In this document: positions 26,832 to 35,178 of the stretch, one piece after another
Layout of the letters: the number at the start of each line of letters is the position of its first letter
Position numbering within the stretch: the stretch's first letter is position 1
Assembly: GCA_945952225.1 (NCBI GenBank)
Contig: CAMFHP010000037.1
Span: 1 to 63,568, forward strand
Direction of reading: 5' to 3'
Length of the DNA stretch: 63,568 nt
Source of the DNA: an uncultured Myxococcaceae bacterium
Lineage (GTDB): Bacteria; Myxococcota_A; Polyangia; Polyangiales; Ga0077539
Notes under the pieces: generated by a model
The model's database searches: none
Told to the model about the DNA's origin: nothing
What the model saw: only the letters and a program-made list of their open reading frames with translations
Translations under genes and position numbers: made by a program

Positions 26832-27566
26832 GTGATCGAGCTACGCGAGCTGACCAAATCGTTCGCGGAGCCCGTGCTGCGCGGCGTCACGCTGACCGTG
26901 CCCCGCGGATGCCTCTACGGCCTCATCGGCCCGGGCGCCGCGGGCAAGAGCGTGCTGCTCAAGTGCATCGCGGGCCTCGTGACGCCCGACCACGGCGAGG
27001 TCGTGGTCGACGGCGAGTCGTTGGGTTCGCTCGACGAGCTCTCGCTCCAGCGCGTGCGCCGACGCTTCGGGATGCTCTTTCAGAACAACGCCCTCTTCGA
27101 CTACCTCACCGTGGGCGAGAACATCGCGTTTCCGCTGCGTCGCATGGGGATCACCGACGAGTCCGAGCTGCGCGCCCGCGTGGCCGACCGGCTGCGCGCG
27201 GTGTCGCTCCCGGGCTTCGAAGACCGCAACCCCGCGGGCCTCTCGGGCGGCCAGAAGAAGCGCGTGGGCGTCGCGCGCGCCACGGTGAACCGCGCCGACA
27301 TCGTGCTCTACGACGAGCCCGCGGCGGGCCTCGACCCGGTGACCTCGCAGAAGATCTTCGACCTCCTGCGCCGCGAGCAGCGCGAGACCGGCGCCACCGT
27401 GGTGATGGTGTCGAGCGACATCGACCGCCTCCTCACGGTCACCGACCGCGTGGGCATGCTCCACCAGGGCGAGCTCCTCTTCGACGGCACCACGCAGGAG
27501 GCGCTCGCGTCGCAGCACCCCGTGGTGAAGCAGTTCGTGCACGGCGAGGTCGAGGGGCCGCTATGA
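26832..27566 (+). CDS. MlaF-like ABC transporter ATPase
   Basis: A 244-residue ATPase: Walker A GPGAAGKS, Q-loop FQNNALFD, signature LSGGQKKR, Walker B IVLYDEP. The C-terminal HPVVKQFVHGEVEGPL resembles the MlaF C-terminal tail. These ATPases drive phospholipid transport with MlaE permease and MCE protein, here probably one of the sets at 35465-37044 and 39449-41270. The start is GTG 26832. The stop overlaps the kinase ATG as ATGA, an unusual coupling of a lipid transporter ATPase with a Hanks-type kinase. Confidence 0.9.
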   Translation: MIELRELTKSFAEPVLRGVTLTVPRGCLYGLIGPGAAGKSVLLKCIAGLVTPDHGEVVVDGESLGSLDELSLQRVRRRFGMLFQNNALFDYLTVGENIAFPLRRMGITDESELRARVADRLRAVSLPGFEDRNPAGLSGGQKKRVGVARATVNRADIVLYDEPAAGLDPVTSQKIFDLLRREQRETGATVVMVSSDIDRLLTVTDRVGMLHQGELLFDGTTQEALASQHPVVKQFVHGEVEGPL

Positions 27567-30500
27567 AATCCGACGGGCCGCTACCGCCGCAGATCGGTCC
27601 GTACCGGATCACACAGCGCCTCGGCGCCGGCGGCATGGGCGTCGTGTACGAAGCCCTCGACCCGCGCACGGGAGAAGCCCTCGCGGTCAAGACCGTGCGG
27701 CTGCTCGAAGCCTCGATGCTCGCGAGCATCCGTCGCGAGGTCTACGCGCTCCAACGCCTGCGTCACCCGGGCGTGGTGCGCATCGTCGACCAGGGCGTCG
27801 ACCCCTACGCGGGCCCCTGGTACGCGATGGAGCGCCTCCGCGGCGAGAGCCTCCGCGACCGCATGGCCGCGTGGCGCGCGACGGCCGCCGACCAACGCGC
27901 GGCGCTCCTCGGCGACGTCACCACGATCTTCTACGCGGTGTGCGACGCCCTGGCCTTCGTGCACGCGAGCGGCGTCGTGCACCGCGACCTGAAGCCCGAC
28001 AACGTGCACCTAGACGGCGACCGCGCGGTGCTCGTGGATTTCGGTCTCTCGTCGCAGTTCGGCGCCCTCGACACGGTGGCGTACGCGCGCTCGAACGGCG
28101 GCACGGTGAAGTACCTCGCGCCCGAGCTCCTCGACGGCGACGAGGCCGACGCGCGCGCCGACCTCTACGCGCTCGGGTGCATGCTCTACGAAGCCCTCGC
28201 GGGCGTCGCCCCCTTCGACGGCGGATCGCGCGCCGAGATCGCCGCGCAGCACCGCACCGCGCCGCCGCCGCCCCTCGCGCCGCGCGCGCCGTGGGTGCCC
28301 GCGACGCTCGAACGCCTCGTGCGCCACATGCTCCAGAAGCGCCCCGAGCACCGCGTCGGACACGCCTCCGACGTGGCCCGCGTGCTCGCCGCGTCGGGCG
28401 CGCGGGTGAGCGCTCCCACGCAGGCGCCCGCGGTGTCGCCGTACCTGTACCGCGCGTCGCTGGTGGGGCGCGCGGCGGCCATCGAGCGCATCGCGTCGGG
28501 CACCTGGCGCAGCCCGCGTCGCGACGGGTGCGCCTTCGTGCTCGGCGAAGGGGGCGTGGGCAAGACCCGCGTGCTCGTCGACGTGGCGTCACGACTGCAA
28601 CGCGACCGCGTGCGCGTCATCGAGAGCGGCGCCGAACACCGCGTGGCCGACGGCAACGGCGAGCGCGGGGCGGAACCGTTGGGGCTGTTCCGCCCGATCC
28701 TCGCGTGGCTCGCGGACCAGTGCCGCGAAGACCCCGAGCGCTACGACGACGACGTGCTCACGCCGTACGGACCGCTCCTCGCGCGCTACGAGCCGTCGTT
28801 CCGCGCGCTGTGTGGTGGGCGTGTCGAGGCCGCCGACGAGGGGTCGCAACCGCGCGTGGTCGAGTGCCTCCGCCGCGCGCTCGAACCGTGCACCGTCGCG
28901 GGCCCGTTGGCCCTCGTGCTCGACGACCTCCAGTGGGCCGACGAGCTCTCCCTCGCCCTCGTGGCCGCCCTCGCGGATGACCGGCTGCGCCCCGAGGGAC
29001 TCACACTCGTGTGCGCCGCACGCCCCGACACCATGCCCGCGACGTTGCGCGCGCTCGTCGAGGCCCCCGGCGTGTGCCGCGTCGACCTCGCGCGCCTCGA
29101 CCGCACCGAGGTGGCGGCGCTCCTCCGCGGTCTGCTCGCGATGGGCGAGGTGCCCGAGGAGCTCACCGAGTTCGTCTTCGCGCGCTCCGACGGAAACCCC
29201 TTCATTGCCGCGGAGTACGTGCGCTCGGCCATCGCGAGCGGCCACGTGCGCCGCGACGCCGACGGGCGGTGGTTCCTCGCCGACGAGGGACGCGCCGTCG
29301 GCGCCTTGCAGTCAGGCGTTCGCGCGCCCGAGACCCTGGCCGACGTGGTTGCTGCGCGCCTCGCGTCGCTCTCGCCCGACGCGCTCCGGCTCCTCGACAC
29401 GGCCGCGGTGCTGGGCCGCGAGTTTCACCCCGACGTGCTCCTCGCGCTCACGCCCATGCCCGACGCGCAGGCGCTCGAGGCGCTCGACGAGCTGCGACGT
29501 CGCCAGGTCTTCGAGGCGCGCCGCGGCGGCCGCCTCCGCTTCGTGCACGACCTGCTGCGCGAGACCGTGCTCCATCGCATCGCGCCCGCCATCGCGCGCG
29601 CCCTGCACCGCGCCGCCGCCGAGGCGCTCGAAGCCCGCGACGACACCCGCGACGACGCCGAGACCGTGGGCACACACTGGTCGCTCGCGGGCGTCGACGA
29701 CCGCGCGGCCGTGACCCTCGCGCGCGCCGCCGACCGCGCCCGCGACGCCTACGCCAACCGCAGCGCCGTGCGCCTCTACACCACCGCCCGACGGCACGCC
29801 GACGCCCTCTGCGCCGACGGATCCGCGTCGTGGCGCGCGCTCGCGGCGACCCTCGACGAGCGCCTCGGCACCATGCTCGAACGCACCGGCGCCCACGATG
29901 ACGCGCGCGACGCCTACGACCGCGCGCTCGTACGGCTCGACCCCGACGCGCACCTCGACCGCGCACGCGTGCTGCGGCTCCTCGCCAAGACCCGCGAGGC
30001 TTCACACCGCCACGATGACGCGCGCGACGCCTACGACCGCGCGGCCCGCGCCCTCGACGCCTCCCCCGAGCACGCCCGCGACGCGCGCTGGTGGCGCGAG
30101 TACGTCGAGCTCCGCGTCGAGCGCGTGTGGCTCCACTACTGGCGCTGCGAGGTCGCGGCGATGACCGCGCTCGTCGACGAGGCCCGCGCCGAGGTGCTCG
30201 CCCGCGGCGAAGGACGGCAGCGCGCGCGCTTCCACCAGGCCCACGTGCACAACGAGCTGCGACGGCTGCGCTACCGCATCGACGCGAACGTGGTGTCTGT
30301 CGCGCGCGACTCGCTCGACGCCGCGTGCACGAGCACCGACCGCGGCGCCATCGCGTATGCGCGCTTCATCCTGGGCTTCGCGCAGCTCTTCGCGGGCGAC
30401 GCCTCCGACGCCGCCGCCACGCTCTCCGACGCGCTCTCCGAGTCGGAGCACATCGGCGACGTGGTGCTCGCGCTCCGTTGCCGCACGTACCTCACGGTGG

Positions 30501-30949
30501 CGTACCGTGCGCGCGGCGACGTCGACCTCGCCGAGCCCTGCGCCCGCGCGTGCCTCGACGCCGCGCGCGCCGCGAAGATGCCCGACTACGAGGGCGTCGC
30601 GCGCGCCAACCTCGCGTGGGTCGCGTGGCGACGGAGAGACGCGCGCGCCGTCCGCGAGCACGCGGGCGCCGCCGACGTCGTGTGGCGCTCCATCGCCGCG
30701 CGCTACGTGTACCCGATGCAGTGGCTCGCGAGCCTCCCCGCGCTCGCCGTCGCGTGCGACGAGCGCGACCTCGCGACGGCCCTCGCCCACGCCGCGGCGC
30801 TGACGGGCGATGGGCAGCACGACCTCCGCGGCGACGTGCTCCCGCGGCTCCGTGAGGCCCTCGCGGCGCACGCGCGCGGCGACGACGACGCGGCCCTCGA
30901 CGCTGTGCGGAGTGCAGTCAGTGCCGCGACCCGCGACCACCATCTCTAG
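27563..30949 (+). CDS. Hanks-type Ser/Thr kinase fused to AAA/STAND-like ATPase and TPR region
   Basis: An 1128-residue protein. The kinase is in residues ~10-285, with LGAGGMGVVYEA, catalytic VVHRDLKPDN (about 138-147) and VDFGLSS. The ATPase follows, with Walker A GEGGVGKT at about 329-336 and Walker B-like LVLDDLQWAD near 452. From about 690 on there are TPR-like helical repeats. This is the common large myxobacterial kinase/signal-ATPase layout, probably cytoplasmic and ligand- or partner-gated. It is translationally coupled to the MlaF-like ATPase upstream and lies 91 bp before the YcaO-TfuA gene set. Related TOMM-associated kinase fusions are known near azoline-forming clusters; this one lacks a cyclase domain. 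Confidence 0.92.
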   Translation: MKSDGPLPPQIGPYRITQRLGAGGMGVVYEALDPRTGEALAVKTVRLLEASMLASIRREVYALQRLRHPGVVRIVDQGVDPYAGPWYAMERLRGESLRDRMAAWRATAADQRAALLGDVTTIFYAVCDALAFVHASGVVHRDLKPDNVHLDGDRAVLVDFGLSSQFGALDTVAYARSNGGTVKYLAPELLDGDEADARADLYALGCMLYEALAGVAPFDGGSRAEIAAQHRTAPPPPLAPRAPWVPATLERLVRHMLQKRPEHRVGHASDVARVLAASGARVSAPTQAPAVSPYLYRASLVGRAAAIERIASGTWRSPRRDGCAFVLGEGGVGKTRVLVDVASRLQRDRVRVIESGAEHRVADGNGERGAEPLGLFRPILAWLADQCREDPERYDDDVLTPYGPLLARYEPSFRALCGGRVEAADEGSQPRVVECLRRALEPCTVAGPLALVLDDLQWADELSLALVAALADDRLRPEGLTLVCAARPDTMPATLRALVEAPGVCRVDLARLDRTEVAALLRGLLAMGEVPEELTEFVFARSDGNPFIAAEYVRSAIASGHVRRDADGRWFLADEGRAVGALQSGVRAPETLADVVAARLASLSPDALRLLDTAAVLGREFHPDVLLALTPMPDAQALEALDELRRRQVFEARRGGRLRFVHDLLRETVLHRIAPAIARALHRAAAEALEARDDTRDDAETVGTHWSLAGVDDRAAVTLARAADRARDAYANRSAVRLYTTARRHADALCADGSASWRALAATLDERLGTMLERTGAHDDARDAYDRALVRLDPDAHLDRARVLRLLAKTREASHRHDDARDAYDRAARALDASPEHARDARWWREYVELRVERVWLHYWRCEVAAMTALVDEARAEVLARGEGRQRARFHQAHVHNELRRLRYRIDANVVSVARDSLDAACTSTDRGAIAYARFILGFAQLFAGDASDAAATLSDALSESEHIGDVVLALRCRTYLTVAYRARGDVDLAEPCARACLDAARAAKMPDYEGVARANLAWVAWRRRDARAVREHAGAADVVWRSIAARYVYPMQWLASLPALAVACDERDLATALAHAAALTGDGQHDLRGDVLPRLREALAAHARGDDDAALDAVRSAVSAATRDHHL
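29893..30043 (+). repeat. Pair of identical 34-bp direct repeats in TPR region
   Basis: The same 34 bases, encoding HDDARDAYDRA, occur at 29893-29926 and 30010-30043. The offset is 117 bp (39 codons), so the copies lie in frame within successive TPR-like units. Identity at the DNA level implies a recent duplication or gene conversion. Confidence 0.9.
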
Positions 30950-30999
30950 AAATTCGTCGGCGCGTCGCTTCAGAAATCTTCGCGGGGTCCGTTGAACAT

Positions 31000-31029
31000 T
31001 CCTGCGAGCGCAATGTGGTGCTCGCAGGA
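31000..31029 (+). promoter_or_regulatory. Ribosome-site-sequestering hairpin before the YcaO unit
   Basis: A perfect stem TCCTGCGAGC / GCTCGCAGGA encloses a 10-base loop. The 3' arm holds most of the AGGAG ribosome-binding site (31026-31030) that serves GTG 31041 with 10 bases spacing. When folded it should hide the site. A regulatory switch is an inference; the stem itself is plain. Confidence 0.6.
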
Positions 31030-31040
31030 GCCCCATCACC

Positions 31041-31904
31041 GTGAGCGGAAGCGCGCTCGTTCACATGGTCGATCCGACCTGTGAGCGCATCGACCATGCC
31101 CTGTTGCTCCAGACCGTGCGCGTCGCCCCCGAGCGCATGCCGGGCTGGAAGCGTCACGTCGCCCTCAGCGTACAGCCCTGGATGTGGGAGACCTTCGGCG
31201 CCCACCTGCTCGCCGCGGGATCGGCGCTCACGGGCTCGCCCGGCGTCGTCACGCAGCTCTGGATGGTGCCCGTGGAGTACAGCCCCACCCTCGCGGCCGC
31301 GCGACTCCGCGATCGACGGTGGCACCAGGAGTTCCTCCAGCACCTCGACGACCTCCACGAAGAGGTGCTCCTGCCCATGGGCTACGACCCGCCGCGCAAC
31401 CTCGCGCCGGGCCGCGAACCCGTGCGCTGCGCCTCCGCGGCGAAGCCCTCGCCCGCGGCCATGCGCACCTTTCTCATCGACCACATCGACGTGCCCTCGC
31501 GCAGCCTCGGCGCGTTCTCGCGCGGCAAGCGCGACGTCTTCCTGCCGCTCGTGACGGGGCGCGCGCTGGGCTGGCGACTCCTCGCGTCGGGCGTGCGCGT
31601 GAGCGATCGGGTGTTCCGCGGCGCGTCGCTCGGCGTGAGCGCGCAGGGCCACGGGCTTCGCAGCACGAACCCCACGACCACCGTCGTAAACCTCTGGGAT
31701 CTGCCCGCGCCCGACGCGCTCCCGCGCGTGATGCTCCACCTCTCCGAGAACCAGGATTACCAGCGGTTCCGCGACGAGACGGTGGCGGGCGAGGACCAGC
31801 ACCTCCTCCTGCCCGTGGGCAACTACGACCCGCGCCCCGCGTGGTCGCAGCCCGACGACGACGAACCACAGAACCTCTCCGCGGGACGCTGGCAGTACCG
31901 CTGA
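31041..31904 (+). CDS. Internally duplicated protein of the YcaO-TfuA unit (dimeric alpha/beta-barrel-like)
   Basis: A 287-residue protein starting at GTG 31041 after AGGAG. The two halves align: IDHALLLQTVRV...VVTQLWMVPVEYSP...HEEVLLPMGYDPP (about 15-125) and IDHIDVPSRSLG...TVVNLWDLPAPDA...DQHLLLPVGNYDPR (about 142-270). The pattern (LW-x-x-P, then a helix, then LLP-x-G-x-YDP) suggests two ferredoxin-like or NIPSNAP-like dimeric alpha/beta-barrel domains. I do not recognise a named family. It is the first gene of a four-gene set ending with TfuA, so a role in forming or recognising the modified product is likely. Confidence 0.72.
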   Translation: MSGSALVHMVDPTCERIDHALLLQTVRVAPERMPGWKRHVALSVQPWMWETFGAHLLAAGSALTGSPGVVTQLWMVPVEYSPTLAAARLRDRRWHQEFLQHLDDLHEEVLLPMGYDPPRNLAPGREPVRCASAAKPSPAAMRTFLIDHIDVPSRSLGAFSRGKRDVFLPLVTGRALGWRLLASGVRVSDRVFRGASLGVSAQGHGLRSTNPTTTVVNLWDLPAPDALPRVMLHLSENQDYQRFRDETVAGEDQHLLLPVGNYDPRPAWSQPDDDEPQNLSAGRWQYR

Positions 31905-31926
31905 CCGCAGCGGCCGCTGACAGCGG
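31898..31926 (+). promoter_or_regulatory. CCGCTG/CAGCGG alternating inverted repeats at stop of 31041 gene
   Basis: Four half-sites follow each other: CCGCTG, CAGCGG, CCGCTG, CAGCGG. The middle two form the 12-bp palindrome CAGCGGCCGCTG. Alternative hairpins are possible here; the first overlaps the stop codon. It lies 50 bp before the next gene of the unit and could modulate relative expression. No T-run follows, so it is not a classic terminator. Confidence 0.4.
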
Positions 31927-31975
31927 CGTCCCTCGACTCCCCCACAACACAGCAGAACGAGAAGGAAGCGTGACG

Positions 31976-32548
31976 ATGAAGATCAATGCGCAGGATGTGG
32001 TCGTGCGTGCCGGCGGACAGCTCTACGTGGTGCGCGTCGACGCCGAGGGTGGACAGCAGACGCCCCGCGCCGTGGAGACGCTCCCCGCGGGCGAGGGCGA
32101 GCGCTTCGAGCGCGACTTCGAAGCGGGCGTGATGCTCGGTCTCCCGCAGCAGCGCGAGGGTGAAGTGCGGCCCTACCGCGTCGACCTCGACCGGCTCAAC
32201 GAGCAGGTCATCGGATGGGCCGACGGTCGCAATCCCGTGGGCGCGCCCCTCGACACGTCGAGCGCCTCGCCCGACTGGAACGACATGGTGCTGCTCGTGA
32301 AGAACGACGCCCACGACGTGTGGTTCGTGAAGGTCGACGGCGGCCGCGACGGTCGCCCCCTCGCGCTCGACACGCAGACCGCGCCGCGCCCCATCGAGAA
32401 CTACGCCTCGCGCCTCGCCGTGCGGAACCAGTTCGGTGCGGGCATGGTGCTCGGGTACCTCCAGCAGACCCCCGATCCCGTCGGCGCGACCTGCTACATG
32501 CTCAACCTCGAAGCCTTCGCCGAAGGCCCTGCGAAGCCCTCGCGATGA
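31976..32548 (+). CDS. Internally duplicated small protein coupled to YcaO
   Basis: A 190-residue protein, ATG 31976 with an AGAAGGAAG site upstream. It has an internal two-fold repeat: VVRAGGQLYVVRVDAEGG... DFEAGVMLGLPQQ (first half) and LVKNDAHDVWFVKVDGGRDG... QFGAGMVLGYLQQ (second half). Each unit has a beta-hairpin-like segment then G-x-x-LG-x-x-QQ. Its stop overlaps the YcaO ATG as ATGA. No family recognised. Candidates are a substrate protein for thioamidation, or a leader-binding partner, but neither is shown by sequence. Confidence 0.72.
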   Translation: MKINAQDVVVRAGGQLYVVRVDAEGGQQTPRAVETLPAGEGERFERDFEAGVMLGLPQQREGEVRPYRVDLDRLNEQVIGWADGRNPVGAPLDTSSASPDWNDMVLLVKNDAHDVWFVKVDGGRDGRPLALDTQTAPRPIENYASRLAVRNQFGAGMVLGYLQQTPDPVGATCYMLNLEAFAEGPAKPSR

Positions 32549-33792
32549 CCGCGCGCGCCGTCACCCCCGACACGCTGGTGAAGCGCCACCGCTGCGGCAC
32601 GCACCGCACGGTGTCGCCCGCCGAGACGCTCGCCCGCGTGAAGCCCCACCTCGCCGCCATGGGGATCACCCGTGTCGCGAACGTCACGGGTCTCGACCGC
32701 ATCGGCGTGCCGGTGGCGATGGCGTACCGGCCCAACGCGCGGTCGATCTCGGTGTCGCCCGGCAAGGGCCTCACGCTCGACGCCGCGAAGAGCTCCGCGG
32801 TGATGGAGTCCATCGAGGGATGGCACGCCGAGCGGCCGATGATTCCGCTGATGCACGCGACGCTGCGCGAGATGGCTGCGCGGCACCGCGTGATCGACGT
32901 CGATGCGCTCCCGCACAACACCGTGCGCGCCTTCGACCCCGACCGCGCGCTGCTCTGGGCGGAGTCGCACGAGATGCTCTCCTCCGAGCGCGTGTGGGTT
33001 CCCTTCGAACTCGTGCACACGCGTTTCACGCTGCCGCTGCCGCCGTCGAGCGGCGCGCTGCTGCCCGGTTCGAACGGACTCGCATCGGGCAACCACCGCC
33101 TCGAAGCGCTCTCGCACGCGCTCTGTGAGCTCATCGAGCGCGACGCGTCGACGCTCTGGCACGCGGGCACCGACGACGAATGCGCCGCCACGCGCGTCGA
33201 CCTCGCCACCGTCGACGACGGGCCGTGCCGCGAGGTGCTCCAGCGCCTCGACGACGCGCACCTCGCCGTCGGGGTCTGGGAGATGACCTCCGACGTGGGC
33301 GTCGCGTCGTTCCGCTGCGAGATCGTCGACCGCGCGCCCGACCCCGCGCGCCCGCACCTCCCCGGCGTCGGATCGGGCAGCCACGCGGCGCGTGAGGTGG
33401 CGCTCCTCCGCGCGCTCACCGAGGCGGTGCAGACGCGCATGACGCTCATCACCGGCGCGCGCGACGACCTCAACGTGCACCACTTCGCGCGCTCGTTCGA
33501 CGAGGTGGCCCACGCGCGCACCCTCGCGAAGATCGACGCGCCGGGCCCGCGACGGAGCTTCCGCGACGCGCCCACGCACGAGAGCGAGACCGTGCACGAC
33601 GACGCGGTGTGGCTCCTCGCGCGGCTCGCCTCCGCGGGCATTCGCGAGGTGGCCGCGGTGGAGCTCACGCGCCCCGAGTTCCAGATCCCCGTGGTGCGCG
33701 CGATCGTGCCCGGGCTCGAAGGCATGCACGCGGTCCCGGGCTACGCGCCGGGGCCGAGGCTCATGGCCCGACTCGCAGCGAGGCTCCCGTGA
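32545..33792 (+). CDS. YcaO-domain protein (ATP-dependent backbone amide activation)
   Basis: A 415-residue YcaO. Motifs: KSSAVMESIEGWHAE and HALCELIERDASTLW supply the Mg-ATP-binding Glu residues, and EVALLRALTEAVQTR is the third conserved helix. The C-terminus ends PGPRLMARLAARLP, without the proline-rich tail of azoline-forming cyclodehydratases. With TfuA next to it, it fits thioamide-forming YcaO enzymes, which phosphorylate a backbone amide before sulfur is introduced. It is coupled on both sides by ATGA and GTGA overlaps. Whether the substrate is a peptide natural product or a cellular protein is open. Confidence 0.93.
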   Translation: MTARAVTPDTLVKRHRCGTHRTVSPAETLARVKPHLAAMGITRVANVTGLDRIGVPVAMAYRPNARSISVSPGKGLTLDAAKSSAVMESIEGWHAERPMIPLMHATLREMAARHRVIDVDALPHNTVRAFDPDRALLWAESHEMLSSERVWVPFELVHTRFTLPLPPSSGALLPGSNGLASGNHRLEALSHALCELIERDASTLWHAGTDDECAATRVDLATVDDGPCREVLQRLDDAHLAVGVWEMTSDVGVASFRCEIVDRAPDPARPHLPGVGSGSHAAREVALLRALTEAVQTRMTLITGARDDLNVHHFARSFDEVAHARTLAKIDAPGPRRSFRDAPTHESETVHDDAVWLLARLASAGIREVAAVELTRPEFQIPVVRAIVPGLEGMHAVPGYAPGPRLMARLAARLP

Positions 33793-34508
33793 CGACGATC
33801 GTGTTCGCAGGCCCGACCCTCACCGACGACGACCGCCGCGCGCACCCCGCGATCGTGTGGCGCGGACCGGCCGCGCAGGGCGACGTGGTCCGCGCGCTCC
33901 GTGAAACACCGACGGCCATCGGCATCGTCGACGGGTACTTCGAGACGGTGCCGTCGGTGTGGCACAAAGAGGTGCTCTGGGCGATGTCGTGCGGCGTGCG
34001 GGTCTACGGCGCGGCGAGCATGGGCGCGCTGCGGGCCGCGGAGCTGCACGCCTACGGAATGCGCGGCGTGGGCGAGGTCTTCGCGCGCTTCGTCGACGGC
34101 ACCTACGAAGACGACGACGAGGTGGCCGTCGTGCACGGCCCCGCGGAGTCGGGATGGCGCGCGCTCTCCGACGCGATGGTGAACATCCGCGCGACGCTCG
34201 ATGCGGCGGTCGAGGCGGGTGTGATCCCCGCGGGCACGCGCGACGCGCTCGTGGCCCACGCGAAGGCGCAGCACTATCCCGACCGCAGCCTCGCGGCCCT
34301 CGCGCGACGCCACGCCGACCTCGACGGAATGGACGCGCTCCGCACCTGGCTCCCCGCAGGGCGCGTGGACCGCAAGCGCCTCGACGCCCTCGCGCTCCTC
34401 GACCGCGTGACCCTCGACCGCGACCTCGGACCCGAGCGCCCGGCCTTCGCGTTCGAGCACACCGACGCCTGGGAGGCCATGCGCCGCGCGATCGACGCCG
34501 CGGCGTGA
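33789..34508 (+). CDS. TfuA-like protein
   Basis: A 239-residue protein starting at GTG 33789 and overlapping the YcaO stop (GTGA). The family signature is clear: GVRVYGAASMGALRAAELHA, then GMRGVGEVF...GTYEDDDEVAVVHG. In known cases TfuA pairs with YcaO to make thioamides, as in methyl-coenzyme M reductase or thioamidated peptides, probably by delivering sulfur. It ends the four-gene unit; the next gene starts 112 bp later. Confidence 0.93.
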   Translation: MTTIVFAGPTLTDDDRRAHPAIVWRGPAAQGDVVRALRETPTAIGIVDGYFETVPSVWHKEVLWAMSCGVRVYGAASMGALRAAELHAYGMRGVGEVFARFVDGTYEDDDEVAVVHGPAESGWRALSDAMVNIRATLDAAVEAGVIPAGTRDALVAHAKAQHYPDRSLAALARRHADLDGMDALRTWLPAGRVDRKRLDALALLDRVTLDRDLGPERPAFAFEHTDAWEAMRRAIDAAA

Positions 34509-34619
34509 CGTCACGTCCGCGCAGCGATGCGGGTTTCCCCCACGTCGGTCGCGTACACCGCCCATTCGACACCGCGGCGGCGCGGGGGCTATGGTCGCCC
34601 TCCGCGGAGCACCGGACGA

Positions 34620-35177
34620 ATGTCGGCAAGCCTCGATACCAGCGACATCGTCGATGTCGGCGACGACGACGTGCTCGTCGACTTCGAGCGGATCTACCGC
34701 GAGCAGGCGACGTTCGTCCTCAAGCTCTTCCTCCGTCTGGGGGTCTCGAAGGCGCAGGCCGAAGACCTCGCGCAGGACGTCTTCGAAGTCCTGATCGTGA
34801 AGCTCCAGAACCTCGCGCCGGTCGAGCGCCAGTCGGTCTCGTCGATGCGCGCGTACCTCTTCCGCATCACGTGGAACGTCTTCGCGAACCACCGTCGACT
34901 ACGGGCCCACGTGCACGAGCGCCCCTTCGAGCAGCCCCCCGAGGTCGAAAGCGCGGCGCAGCCCCACGAGCTTGTTCTCGCGCGTGAGATCGCGCGGTAC
35001 CTTTCCAAACTGACCCCCATGCAGGCCGCGGTCTTCGTGGGATTCGAAGTCTTCGGCATGACGGCCCCCGAGCTCGCGGAGGCCCACTGCATCGACGAGC
35101 GCGAAGCGAGACGCATCCTCGAAGACGCGCGACGCACGCTCCGTCGCTCCGTGAACCCACCGCAAGGCACCGACTGA
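34620..35177 (+). CDS. ECF-type sigma-70 family sigma factor
   Basis: A 185-residue protein. Region 2 is FERIYREQATFVLKL...AEDLAQDVFEVLIVKL. Region 4 is LTPMQAAVFVGFEVFGMTAPELAEA followed by EREARRILEDARRTL. It lacks regions 1 and 3, as expected for ECF factors. ATG 34620 lies shortly before the region 2 helix; a longer frame to 34527 is unlikely from composition. No classical anti-sigma gene follows; the next gene is a 75-codon protein one base after the stop. Confidence 0.88.
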   Translation: MSASLDTSDIVDVGDDDVLVDFERIYREQATFVLKLFLRLGVSKAQAEDLAQDVFEVLIVKLQNLAPVERQSVSSMRAYLFRITWNVFANHRRLRAHVHERPFEQPPEVESAAQPHELVLAREIARYLSKLTPMQAAVFVGFEVFGMTAPELAEAHCIDEREARRILEDARRTLRRSVNPPQGTD

Positions 35178-35178
35178 C

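Noticed and set aside
31970-31976. GTG 31970 as start of the 190-aa protein
   Set aside because: In frame, but the AGAAGGAAG ribosome site would overlap or abut it; ATG 31976 has better spacing.
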